Assembly: GCF_014202995.1 (NCBI RefSeq)
Contig: NZ_JACHIA010000013.1
Span: 62,001-126,000 of the forward strand
Direction: 5' to 3'
DNA: 64,000 bases
Source of the DNA: Longimicrobium terrae
GTDB taxonomy: Bacteria; Gemmatimonadota; Gemmatimonadetes; Longimicrobiales; Longimicrobiaceae
The notes beneath the pieces are model-generated. The model was not told the origin of the DNA. It made no database searches and saw nothing but the letters and a program-made list of their open reading frames with translations. Position 1 is the stretch's first letter, and every line of letters begins with the position of its first letter. The position numbers were made by a program, and so were the translations under genes. Below are positions 35,352 to 47,300 of the stretch, one piece after another.

Positions 35352-38300
35352 ATGAGCAAGATCCCCAGCAGGCTGGACGAACTGACTCCGGAGCAGCGCA
35401 GGCTGCTCGCCCTCCGCCTCAAGACGCGCCGCGCCGAGCCCGCGCCCGAAGCCCCCGCCGACAGCGCGCTGGGCGGCGAGTTTCCCGTGTCGTTCACGCA
35501 GCAGCGCATGTGGCTGCTGGACCGGCTGGAGCCCGCCAACCCGGCCTACAACGTCCCCAACGCGCGCCGCTTCTTTTCCGCCGTGGACGACGCGGTGGTG
35601 GAGCGCGCGGTGGACGAGATTCTTCGCCGCCACGGGGCGCTGCGCACCCGGTTCGCGACGCGGGACGGAAGCCCGGTGCAGATGGTGGCGCCGCACGCGC
35701 CCTTTGTTCTCCCGGTCGTGGACCTGTCGGGGCGGCCGGAGGACGGGCGCGAGGCCGAGCTTGAACGTCTGGCCCAGGCGTTCGCGCTGGAGCCGTTCAA
35801 CCTGGAGCAGGGGCCGCTCTTTCGCGCCACCATGGTGCGGATGGGAGGGGAGGACTGGGCCCTGCTCGTCACCGCGCACCACGCGGTGACCGACGGGTGG
35901 AGCATGGGCGTGTTCTGGAGCGAGTTCGGCACCCTGACCGGCGCGTTCGGCCGGGGGGAACCCTCGCCGCTGCCGCCGCTTCCGCTCACCTTCGGCGAGT
36001 ACGCCCGCCGGCAGCGCGAGCGGCTTTCCGGCACCGGACTGGACTCGCTCACCGGGCACTGGAAGGCCCGCCTGGACGGTGCGCCGGTGCTGCTGGACCT
36101 GCCGCTCGACCATCCCCGTCCCGCCACCCCGAGCGGACGCGGCGACGTCGTCGATATCGAGCTGCGCGAGGGCGTTCCCGACGCCGTGCAGATGCTGGCC
36201 GCGGAGGAAGAAAGCACCCCGTTCATGGTGCTGCTTGCCGCCTTTCAGCTTCTCCTTTCCCGCTACACGCGGCAGACGGATCTGCTGGTGGGGACGGCGG
36301 TGGCGGGGCGGACCGGCGCGGAACTGGAGCGGCTGATCGGCTTCTTCGCCAACACGCTCGTGCTTCGCGGTGACCTGAACGGAAATCCCACTTTCCGCCA
36401 GCTGGTGCGCCGCGCGCGCGAGACGCTCCTGGACGCCTACCAGCACCAGGAGATGCCCTTCGAGCGGCTGGTGGAGGAACTGAACCCCGACCGCGCGGGG
36501 GGAACGCCGCCGCTGGTGCAGGCCATGTTCGTCCTGCAGAACACGCCGGTGGCGGGAACCGGGACGGCGGAATCCGCCAAGCCCGATACGCGGATGGAAA
36601 AGGTCCGGCAGGATTTCGCGTTCGCCAAGTTCGACCTCACGCTCGCCGTCTGGCACTCGGGCCCGGCCATGACGGTGCGGCTGGAATACGCCGCCGATCT
36701 GCTGGATGAGACCACGGCGGAGCGGATGCTGGACCACTTCGAGGCACTGCTCGAGGCGGCGCTCGGCGATCCGGACCTTCCCGTCCAGCGGCTGCGGATG
36801 GCACCCGGCGAAGAACTCGCCGAACTCGCCCGGTGGAGCACGGGTCCCGCCGCGGCGGAAACGGACATTCCGGTTCACGTCCTGTTCGGCCGGCGCGCGG
36901 CGGAGTCGCCGCGTTCGGCCGCGCTCTCGTGGGCGGACGGGGCAATGACGTACGGCGAGCTGGACGCGGCGGCCAACCGGCTCGCCCATCACCTGCGCGG
37001 GCGCGGGGTTCTCCCCGGCGCGCGGGTGGGGGTGTTTCTGGAGCGCGGGCCGGAACTGGTCGTCACCCTTCTCGCCATCCTGCGCGCAGGCGCTGCCTAC
37101 GTGCCGCTGGATCCCGCGTACCCGGCCGAGCGGCTTGCCTGGCTGGCGGGGGACGCCGGACTTTCCGCCACGGTCACCTCGTCCGGACTGCGGGACTTGC
37201 TTCCCGCCACGGACGCCATCCTGGTCGATCTGGACGCGGAGCGGGACACGATCCGCACGCAGGCGGAAACCGATCCGGAGGTACACGCCGGACCGGATGC
37301 GGCGGCGTACGTCATCTACACCTCCGGGTCCACGGGCCGGCCCAAGGGCGTGGTGGTTCCGCACCGTGGAATCGTGCGGCTGGTGCGCGGCGGCGGGTTT
37401 GCGGAGCTGGGGCCGGACACCGTGTTTCTTCAGCTCGCGCCTTCGTCGTTCGATGCGGCGACGCTGGAGATCTGGGGTCCGCTGCTGAACGGCGGCCGCC
37501 TGGCGCTCGCCCCGGCGGGGACGCCGGAGGTGGCGGCGATCGCGGCGGAGGTGCGGCGCGAGGGCGTGACGCACCTGTGGCTCACCGCCGGGCTCTTCCA
37601 TCTGGTGGCGGATGAGGATCCGGCCGCGCTCACGGGCGTGCGCCACCTCATGGCCGGCGGGGACGTGCTCTCGGTGGATCATCTGCGGCGGGTGATGGAT
37701 GCCGTTCCGTCGCTGCGCATCACCAACGGCTACGGGCCTACTGAGAACACCACCTTTACCGCCTGCCACGATGTCGCGCCGGGCGACCTGGCCCGCGCGT
37801 CCGTCCCCATCGGCCATCCCATTGCGGACACCATCGTCCACGTGCTGGATGACCGGATGCAGCCGTGCCCGCCGGGAGTTCCGGGCGAGCTGTACACGGG
37901 CGGATCCGGACTGGCGCTGGGCTATCTGAACCGCCCGGGGCTGACGGCGTCCAGCTTCGTCCCCGACCCCTTCGGCGCGCACGGCTCCCGCCTGTACCGC
38001 ACCGGGGATCTTGTGCGCTGGCGCGAAGGGGGAGTGCTGGAATTCTTCGGTCGGATCGACCAGCAGCTGAAGGTGCGCGGCTTCCGCATCGAGCCGGGGG
38101 AGATCGAGGCGGCGCTCCGCGACCATGCGCACGTGGGCGACGCGGTGGTCGTGGCGCGGGCGGACGGCCCGGGCGAGAAGCGGCTGGTTGCGTACGTCAC
38201 CGCGCGCAACGGCGTGGCACCGGAACCGGCGGCGCTGCGGGATGCCCTTTCCCGCCGCCTGCCGGGCCACATGGTCCCTTCCGCGTGGGTGCTGCTGGAT

Positions 38301-41300
38301 GTTCTTCCGCTGACGCCAAACGGTAAGGTGGACCGGCGCGCCCTCCCGGCGCCCACCGCCGGCCCCGAGGCGGACGCCGCCTTTGCCGCCCCGCGCACGC
38401 CTACCGAAGACGTGCTCGCAGCCATCTGGGCCGAGCTGCTGCGCCTGCCCCGCGTGGGCACGGAAGACGACTTCTTTCTGCTGGGCGGCCACTCCCTTGT
38501 CGCCACGCAGGTGCTTTCGCGCGTGCGGCAGGCGTTCGGCGCCGAGGTGCCGCTGCGCGCGCTGTTCGAGTCGTCGCGGCTGGCCTCGTTCGCCGAGCGG
38601 GTGGACGAGGCCGTCCGCGCGGAATCGGGGATCGCCGCGCGGCCGCTCACGCCGGCCGCGGCGGACGATCTTCCGCTCTCGTTCGCGCAGGAACGGCTCT
38701 GGTTCATCGACCGGATGGAACCCGGCAACCCCGTGTACAACATGCCGTTTCCGGTGCGCATGCGGGGCGCGCTGGACCCGGGTGCGCTTGCGCGGGCGAT
38801 GGCGGCTCTGGTGGAGCGCCACGCGGTGCTGCGGACCCGGTTCGCGGTGGTAGACGGTTTGCCGGTGCAGCGGGTAGAGCCGGCGGACGGGTTCGCGCTG
38901 GCGGTCGAGGATGCCGCCCCGGTGGCGGAATCCGATCGGGATGCGGTGGCGGCGGAGCAGTCGGCGGCGTGGGCCTCGCTCCCGTTCGATCTGGAGAACG
39001 GCCCTCTTTTCCGGGCACGGCTGATCCGCTTCGCGGCGGACGACCACCTGCTGCTGCTGGCGATGCACCACGCCGTGTCCGACGGGTGGAGCATGGGCGT
39101 GTTCTGGCGGGAGGTGATTGCGCTGTACCGCGGCTTCGTGGAGGGTGAAGACGCTGACCTTCCGCCACTTCCCGTGCAGTACGCCGACTTCGCCGCGTGG
39201 CAGCGCGAATGGCTTTCCGGCGAGGTGCTGGAGCGGCAGGTCGCCTGGTGGCGGGAGCACCTGTCCGGCGCTCCCGCGCGCCTGGAACTGCCCGCGGATC
39301 GTTCCCGTCCTCCCGTCCAGAGCCATCGCGGCGCGGCGCTCCCCTTCCACATTCCGTCTGAAGTGGTCGAGCCCGTTCGCGCGCTGGCGCGAAGGGAAGG
39401 GGCTACCCTTTTCATGGCGCTCCTGGCCGCGTGGCAGGTTCTGCTGTCGCGCTGGTCCGGGCAGGAAGACGTGGTCGTCGGAACGCCGGTCGCGGGCCGT
39501 ACGCGGCGTGAAGTGGAAGGGCTGATCGGCTTCTTCGTCAACACGCTGGCCATCCGGGGCGACCTGTCCGGCGCCCCGTCGTTCCGCGCGCACCTTGCCC
39601 GCGTGCGCGAAGCCACGCTGGGAGCGTACGCGCACCAGGACCTTCCGTTCGAGCGGCTGGTGGAGGAACTGCAGCCCGGGCGCAGCCTGAGCCATGCGCC
39701 CATCTACCAGGTGATGATGGTGCTGCAGAACACGCCGGACGGCGCCGGCGAGGGCTTTCCGGGAATCGCCATGGCCGGTGCCCCGGGGGGCGGCACCGTC
39801 GCCAAGGTGGACCTCACGCTCGGGCTCGTGGAGACCGGCGATGGCGGGTTGCGGGGTGCCATCGAATACGCCACGGACCTGTTCGACGGCGGAACGGTGG
39901 AGCGGATGGCGGGGCATTTTGCCAACCTGCTCGTCGCGGCCGCATCAAATGCCGACATGGCTGTAACCGACCTGCCGCTGATGTCGGACGAGGAGCGCCT
40001 GGCGACCGCGGCGATGGGGGCCGCGATCTCCTCCTTTCCGGTCACGGAGACGCTGCACGGTGCGTTCGCGGCGCAGGCGGCGCGATCTCCAGGCGCCATC
40101 GCCGTCACGTTCGGGGATGAAGCTGTCACTTACGGTGCGCTGGATGCGCGGGCCAACCGGCTGGCGCACCACATCCGCGCGCTCGGCGCCGGGCCGGACA
40201 CGCTGGTCGGCCTGTGCGTAGAGCGCTCAGTGGAGACCGTGGCAGGCATTCTCGCCATTCTCAAGGCGGGCGCCGCGTACCTCCCGCTGGATCCGGCGTA
40301 TCCGGAAGACCGGCTGGCGTACATGCTGGAGGATTCCGGTGTGCGCCTGGTCGTGACGACGGACGCGCTGACCGAGCGGCTCCCTGAATCCGCCACGCTC
40401 GTGCGGATGGACGCGGACGCGGCGGCGATCGACGCGGAGCCGTCCACGGCACCGGTGGAGACCGCCGATCCCGAATCGCTCGCGTACGTCATCTACACCT
40501 CCGGCTCTACCGGCCGCCCCAAGGGCGTGCAGGTGACGCACGCGAACGTGGTGCGGCTGTTTTCCGCCACGGACGAGTGGTTCGGCTTTGGGCCGGAGGA
40601 CGTGTGGACGCTGTTCCACTCGTACGCGTTCGACTTCTCCGTCTGGGAGCTGTGGGGCGCGCTGCTGTACGGCGGACGGCTCGTGGTCGTCCCCTTTCTG
40701 GTCAGCCGCGAGCCCGACGCCTTCTACGCGCTCCTGGAGGCCGAGGAGGTCACGGTGCTCAACCAGACCCCGTCCGCATTCCGCCAGCTCATGCGCGCGG
40801 ACGAGCTCGCGTCGGCGGCGGGGAATGCGCGCACGCTGGCGCTTCGCGAAGTGATCTTTGGCGGCGAGGCGCTGGATCCCGCCAGTCTGCGCGGGTGGGT
40901 GGAGCGCCGCGGGGTGGATCGGCCCCGGCTGGTGAACATGTACGGGATCACTGAAACCACGGTTCACGTCACGTGGCGGGTGATCGGCGAGGCCGACGTG
41001 CACGGCGGCGCGGCCAGTCCCATCGGCATCCCCATCCCGGATCTTTCCGTTCACCTGCTGGATAGGCGCGGCGCTCCGGTCCCGGTCGGCGTCGTGGGAG
41101 AGATGTACGTGGGCGGGGCGGGTGTGGCGCGTGGCTACCTGAATCGGCCAGCGCTGACTTCGGAGCGCTTCGTTCCCGGAGCGGGCGGCCGGCTGTACCG
41201 CTCGGGAGACCTGGCGCGGCGGCTTGTGGATGGCGGGCTGGAGTTCTTCGGCCGCGCGGACGACCAGGTGAAGGTGCGCGGATTCCGCATCGAACTGGGC

Positions 41301-44300
41301 GAAATCGAGTCGGTGCTGCTGGCGCATCCGTACGTTCGCGAGGTCGTCGTCCTCCCCCGCGGCAGCGGCGACGCAGAGCGGCTGGTGGCGTGGATGGTGA
41401 TGGCATCCCCGATGACGGACGCGGAGCTTCGCATCCATCTTCGCGGCCGCCTGCCGGAGTACATGATCCCCGGTGCGTTCGTGCGGATGGATGCGCTTCC
41501 GCTGACGCGAAACGGCAAGGTGGACCGGCGCGCGCTTCCGGAGCCGGATCTGTCCGGCCGGCCGGGTTCCGCAGAGGCGCGCACCCCCACGGAGGAACTG
41601 CTCGCGGCGATCTGGTCGGACCTGCTGGATGTGGCGCGGGTCGGTCCGGAGGATGGCTTCTTTGAGCTGGGCGGGCACTCGCTTCTCGCCACGCGCGTGG
41701 TGTCGCGGGTGCGCGAGGCATTTGGCGTGGAACTGCCGGTTCGCGCCGTGTTCGAGCACGCCAACCTTGCCGCGCAGGCCGCGGAGATCGACCGGATGGC
41801 GCGCGCCGTGGCGGGATCAGAGGCGCCGCCCATCGTTCCCGTCCCGCGCGAGGGAGATCTGCCGCTGTCGTTTGCGCAGGAGCGGATGTGGTTCGTGGAC
41901 CGGCTGGAGCCGGGGAGCCCCGTCTACCACATGCCGTTTCAGTACCTGCTGCACGGAGCGCTGGACCGCGACGCGCTCGGCCGCGCGCTGGACGACGTGG
42001 TGCGCCGGCACGAGCCGCTGCGCACACGTTTTCCGCGCGTGGACGGCGTCCCGGTGCAGCGCGTAGAGGCTGCTACCCCCGTTCCTTTCCCGACGGAGGA
42101 CCTGACCGGATTGCCCGAGGCTGAGCGCGGGCCCGAGGCGCTGCGCCGCGCCCGCGCCGAGTCCGCCGCTCCGTTCGATCTGGAGCAGGGCCCCCTATTC
42201 CGGGCATCGCTGGTACGGTTGGCTGAAGACGAGCACCTGCTCCTGCTGACGCTGCATCACGTCATCAGCGACGGGTGGTCCATGGGCGTGCTGTGGAACG
42301 AGCTGTCCTCGCTCTATGACGCGTACTCCCGGAATGCGCCATCGCCGCTCACGCCGCTGCGCATCCAGTACGCGGACTTCGCGCACTGGCAGCGCGAGTG
42401 GCTCAGCGGGCCGGTGCTGGAATCGCAGCTCGGTTTCTGGCGGAATCGGCTGGGTGGCGCGCCACCGCTGCTCGCGCTTCCCACCGACCGTCCACGCCCG
42501 CTGGTGCAGACGCACACGGGCGCCGCGGAAAGCGTGCGGCTTGACCGTGAGGTGGCGGATTCCGTGCTGGCCCTCGGCCGGCGTGAGGGCGCCACGCTCT
42601 TCATGGTCCTGCTCGCCGCGCTGGATCTGGTCCTGGGGCGACTGGCCGGACAGGACGATGTCGTCGTGGGGACGCCCATCGCCGGGCGCACACGCGGCGA
42701 GACGGAGGGGCTGATCGGCCTGTTCCTCAACTCGCTCGCGCTCCGCACGGACCTGTCGGGAAATCCCTCGTTCGGCGAACTGCTGCGGCGTGTTCGCGAA
42801 GCAACGCTGGAGGCGTACGCGCACCAGGACGTGCCTTTCGAGCGCGTGCTGGAAGAGCTGCGCCCGGAACGAAGCCTGGCGCATTCGCCGGTATTTCAGG
42901 TGATGCTCAACCTGTCCAATTTCGCGGAGGGCGACGTTTCCCTCCCTGGGCTGCAGGTGCGGCCGATTGGGACGGGTGGCGCGCCCGCCAGCAAGTTCGA
43001 CCTTACGCTGTACGCGGGAGAAACGCCGGACGGGCTGTCGCTGCACCTGGTCTACAACCCGGATCTGTTTGATGCGGGGCGGATGAAGGGCGTCCTCGCG
43101 CAGATTGGGAGCGTGCTTCGGCAGGCGGCAAACGATCCGGCCCTGCCGATCAATGCGTTCTCGCTGGTGACGGAAGATGGGCGGCCCGCCCTTCCTGACC
43201 CGACACTTTCGCTCCCGGTGGAGGAGTGGACGGGCGCGGTGCACGAGCGGTTCGCCGCGCGGGCGGCCGCCGCGCCGGACCGGGTGGCGCTGGTGGACGC
43301 GGAGCGGCGGTGGACGTACGGCGAGGTGGATGCGGACGCCAACCGTGTCGCCAACCGGCTGATCGCGGACGGCGTGCGCCCCGGCGACGTGGTCGCGGTT
43401 CTGGGGCACCGGTCCGCGGGGCTGGTCCGCGCGCTCCTGGGCGTGTGGAAGGCGGGCGCGGCGTTCATGGTGCTCGATCCGGCGTATCCGGCCGCTCGTC
43501 TCGCCGCGCAGTCGCGTATCGCACTTCCCGCCGCGTTCGTGCGTATCGCCGCGGCGGGTGACGTGCCGGACGAACTCGCGGCGGCGCTGTCGGAAACCGT
43601 GCGTTCCCATATCGTCTTGGGCGCTGCGGGATTGATGGATTCCGATGCGCCGGCCACGGCGCCGGGACTTTCTGCCGGGCCGGACGATCTCGCGTACCTC
43701 GCGTTTACCTCCGGGACGACGGGTGCGCCAAAGGCCGTCGCGGGAACGCACCGGCCGCTTTCCCACTTCTTCGGCTGGTACGGGCGGGAGTTCGCCACCG
43801 GTGCGGGCGACCGCTTCGCCCTGCTTGCCGGCTTGGCGCACGACCCGCTGCTCCGCGACCTGTTCGCGCCGCTCACCTGTGGCGGATCGCTGATGATCCC
43901 CGACCCGGCGCGCATCGGCGAGCCGGGGTGGCTGGCGGGGTGGATGCGTTCCTCTGCCGTCACGGTTGCGCACCTTACGCCCGCGATGGCGCAGCTTCTG
44001 GCCGGGGGCGCGGGGGCGGACGAACTCCCTGCGCTGCGACTGGCGTGTTTTGGCGGTGACCTGCTTTCCGCCACGGACGTGCAGGCCGTTCGCGCGATGG
44101 CGCCCGGAGTGGAGGTGGTGAATCTCTACGGGGCCACCGAAACGCCGCAGGCCATGGGCCTGTTCCGCGTTCCCGCGGCCCCCATTCCGGGTATTCAGCC
44201 GGTTGGGCAGGGGATCGATGGCGTGCAGCTGCTCGTTCTCACCCCGGACGGGAAACCGGCCGGCGTGGGCGAGGTGGGTGAGGTTGTCATTCGCACGCCG

Positions 44301-47300
44301 TACCTTTCGGCGGGATACCGCAACGACGCAGAACTGACCGCGGAGCGCTTCGTGGTCAACCCGTGGACCGGCGATCCGGCGGACCGGATGTACCGCACGG
44401 GAGACCTCGGCCGCCACCGTCCGGACGGGATGGTGGAGATCGCCGGCCGCGCGGACGCGCAGGTAAAGGTGCGCGGATTCCGCGTGGAGCCGGCGGAGAT
44501 CGTCGCCGCCCTCCGCACCCTTCCCGCCGTGCGCGATGCGGTCGTCGGGGCGCACGGGACGGGGACGGACCGGGCACTTGCCGCGTGGCTGGTGGCGGAT
44601 GGGGAACGGCCGGACGCCGGAGCGCTTCGCGGACACCTCCGCGCACTTCTCCCGGAATGGCTGATCCCCTCCTGGTTCGTGTGGGTGGACGCCATCCCGC
44701 TCACGCCGAACGGCAAGGTGGACCGGCGCGCGCTTCCGGCGCCGGACGCGGCGGCGCCGAGCGCGGGTAGCGAGCCGGCAACGGACACCGAGCGCACGCT
44801 CGCGGAGATCTGGTCCACGCTGCTGCGGCGGCCGGACCCGCGGCGTGAGGACCACTTCTTTTCGCTCGGCGGGCACTCCCTTCTCGCCACGCGCGTGTCG
44901 GCGCGGGTCCGCGATGCGTTCGGGGTGGAACTCCCCCTTCGCGCCGTCTTCGAGCATGCCACGCTGGCCGCGCTCGCGGCGGAGATCGACCGGGTCCGGG
45001 ACGCGGAGCCCGCGCTCGCGATCCCCCCCATCCGCCCCGTTCCCCGCGGCGATACCGCTCCCGCCTCCTTTGCGCAGGAGCGGATGTGGTTTGTCGACCG
45101 CATGGAGCCGGGGGGCTCCGTCTACCTGATGCCCTCCGTGCATCGCCTGCGCGGTGCCGTCGATGCGGAGGCCATGCGCGCGGCGGTGACGGAAATGGTG
45201 CGCCGGCACGAGACGCTGCGCACCGCCATCCCCGAGGTGGATGGTCTTCCGGTCCAGCGGATTCTTCCGGCCGGCCCCGTCGACCTTCCGTTTCACGACC
45301 TGTCCGGGCGGGCGGAGCCGGGCCGTTCGGAGGCGCTGAGCGCGCTTGCGGCGGAAAACGCGAACTCTCCGTTCGACATGGAGCGCGGGCCGCTCTTCCG
45401 CGCCTCGCTGGTGCGGCTGGGCGCGGATGATCATGTCCTGATGCTGAACGTGCACCACGCGGTCAGCGACGGCTGGTCCAACCGGGTGCTGATCACGGAA
45501 ATCGCTGCCCTGCATGACGCTTTCCGCCAGGGGCGGCCTTCGCCGCTGGCGCCGCTTCCCGTGCAGTACGCGGACTACGCGCTCTGGCAGCGGGAGTGGA
45601 TGCGCGGCCCGGTGCTGGATCAGCAGCTCGCCTGGTGGCGGGAAACGCTGGCCGGGGCGCCGCCGCGGCTGGAGCTTCCGGCGGATCGCCCCCGCGCCGC
45701 CGTGCAGACGCATCGCGGCGCCTCCGCCGTGGCCACGCTGGAACCAGCGTTGGCGGATTCGGTGCGCGACCTGGCGCGCCGGGAAGGCGCCACCTCGTTC
45801 ATGGTGCTGCTGGCGTCGTTCTCCCTTGTCCTTTCCCGCCTCTCGGGGCAGGAAGACGTGGTCGTGGGGACGCCGCTGGCGGGACGCACGCGCGCGGAAC
45901 TGGAGGGGCTGATCGGCCTGTTCCTCAACTCGCTCGCGCTGCGCACGGACCTGTCGGGAAATCCGTCGTTCCGTGAACTGCTGGGCCGGGTTCGGGAGGC
46001 CACGCTGGGCGCGTACGCGCACCAGGATGTGCCGTTCGAACGCGTGCTTGAGGAGATCCGGCCGGAGCGCAGCCTGAGCCACACCCCCGTCTTCCAGGTC
46101 ATGCTCAACCTGCTGAATTTTGGTGGGGGTGACGCGGAAGCGGCGGGGCAGCCGGGAGATACGGCGGTGACCGGACTGGGTGCCGGGGCGCAGCTCGCCA
46201 GCAAGTTCGATCTCACGCTGTACGCGGCGGAGCGGCCGGACGGGCTGGCGATGCACCTGGTCTACAATGCGGACCTGTTCGACGCGCCCCGGATGGAAGC
46301 GCTGCTCGCGCAGGTTGGTGGAGTGCTGCGGCAGGCGGTAAAGGACCCCGCTCGCCCGCTCGACGGGTTCCTGCTCCGGTCGGACGAGGATGCGCTGCCG
46401 GATCCCGCGGAACCGCTTTCCGACGAGTGGCGGGGGAGCGTACCCGCCCTTTTTGCGGCACAGGCGTCACGTGCACCGTACCAGGTGGCGGTGGAGGATC
46501 CGGGCGAGCGCTGGATGTACGGCGAACTGGATTCAGCCACCCGCCGCATCGCCGCGCGGCTGGTGTCTGATGGAGTGCGCCCGGGCGACGTGGTCGCCAT
46601 CTGGGCGCACCGCTCCGCCGCTCTGGTGCGCGCGCTGATGGGAACGCTGCGCGCGGGCGCCGCCTTTGTCGTGCTGGACCCGGCGTATCCCGCGACGCGG
46701 CTGGCGGAATACGTTCGGCTCGCGCGGCCGACGGCGCTGCTGCGCATGGCGGCGGCGGGCCCGGTTCCCCCGGTCGTGGAGGAGCGGCTTTCCGCGACAA
46801 CACGTTCCCATATCATGCTCGGTGTCCGGACGGGAGTGTCGGCCGACGAGGTGGACGGCCTCGAATCCGTTGCAGCCGTGGCGCCAGAGGTGGAGATCGG
46901 GCCGGATTCGCTCGCCTACCTGTCGTTCACTTCGGGGACGACGGGGACACCCCGGGCAGTCATGGGCCGCCACGGCTCGCTCACGCACTTTACGCCATGG
47001 CTGGAGGAGGCGTTCGGCCTTGGCGCGGCGGACCGCTTCAGCCTGCTTTCCGGGCTGGCGCACGACCCGCTGCACCGCGACGTCTTCACCCCGCTGCAGC
47101 TGGGTGCCGCGATCGTGGCTCCCGATGCGGAACGCACCGGCGAGCCGGGCTATCTCGCCACGTGGATGACGGAAACGGGGATCACCGTCGCTCATCTGAC
47201 GCCAGCGATGGGTCAGCAACTGACGGAGGTGCAGGACTCGGCGGCGCGGATTCCTTCGCTGCGCCTGGCCTTCTTTGTCGGCGACGTGCTCACGCGGGCG

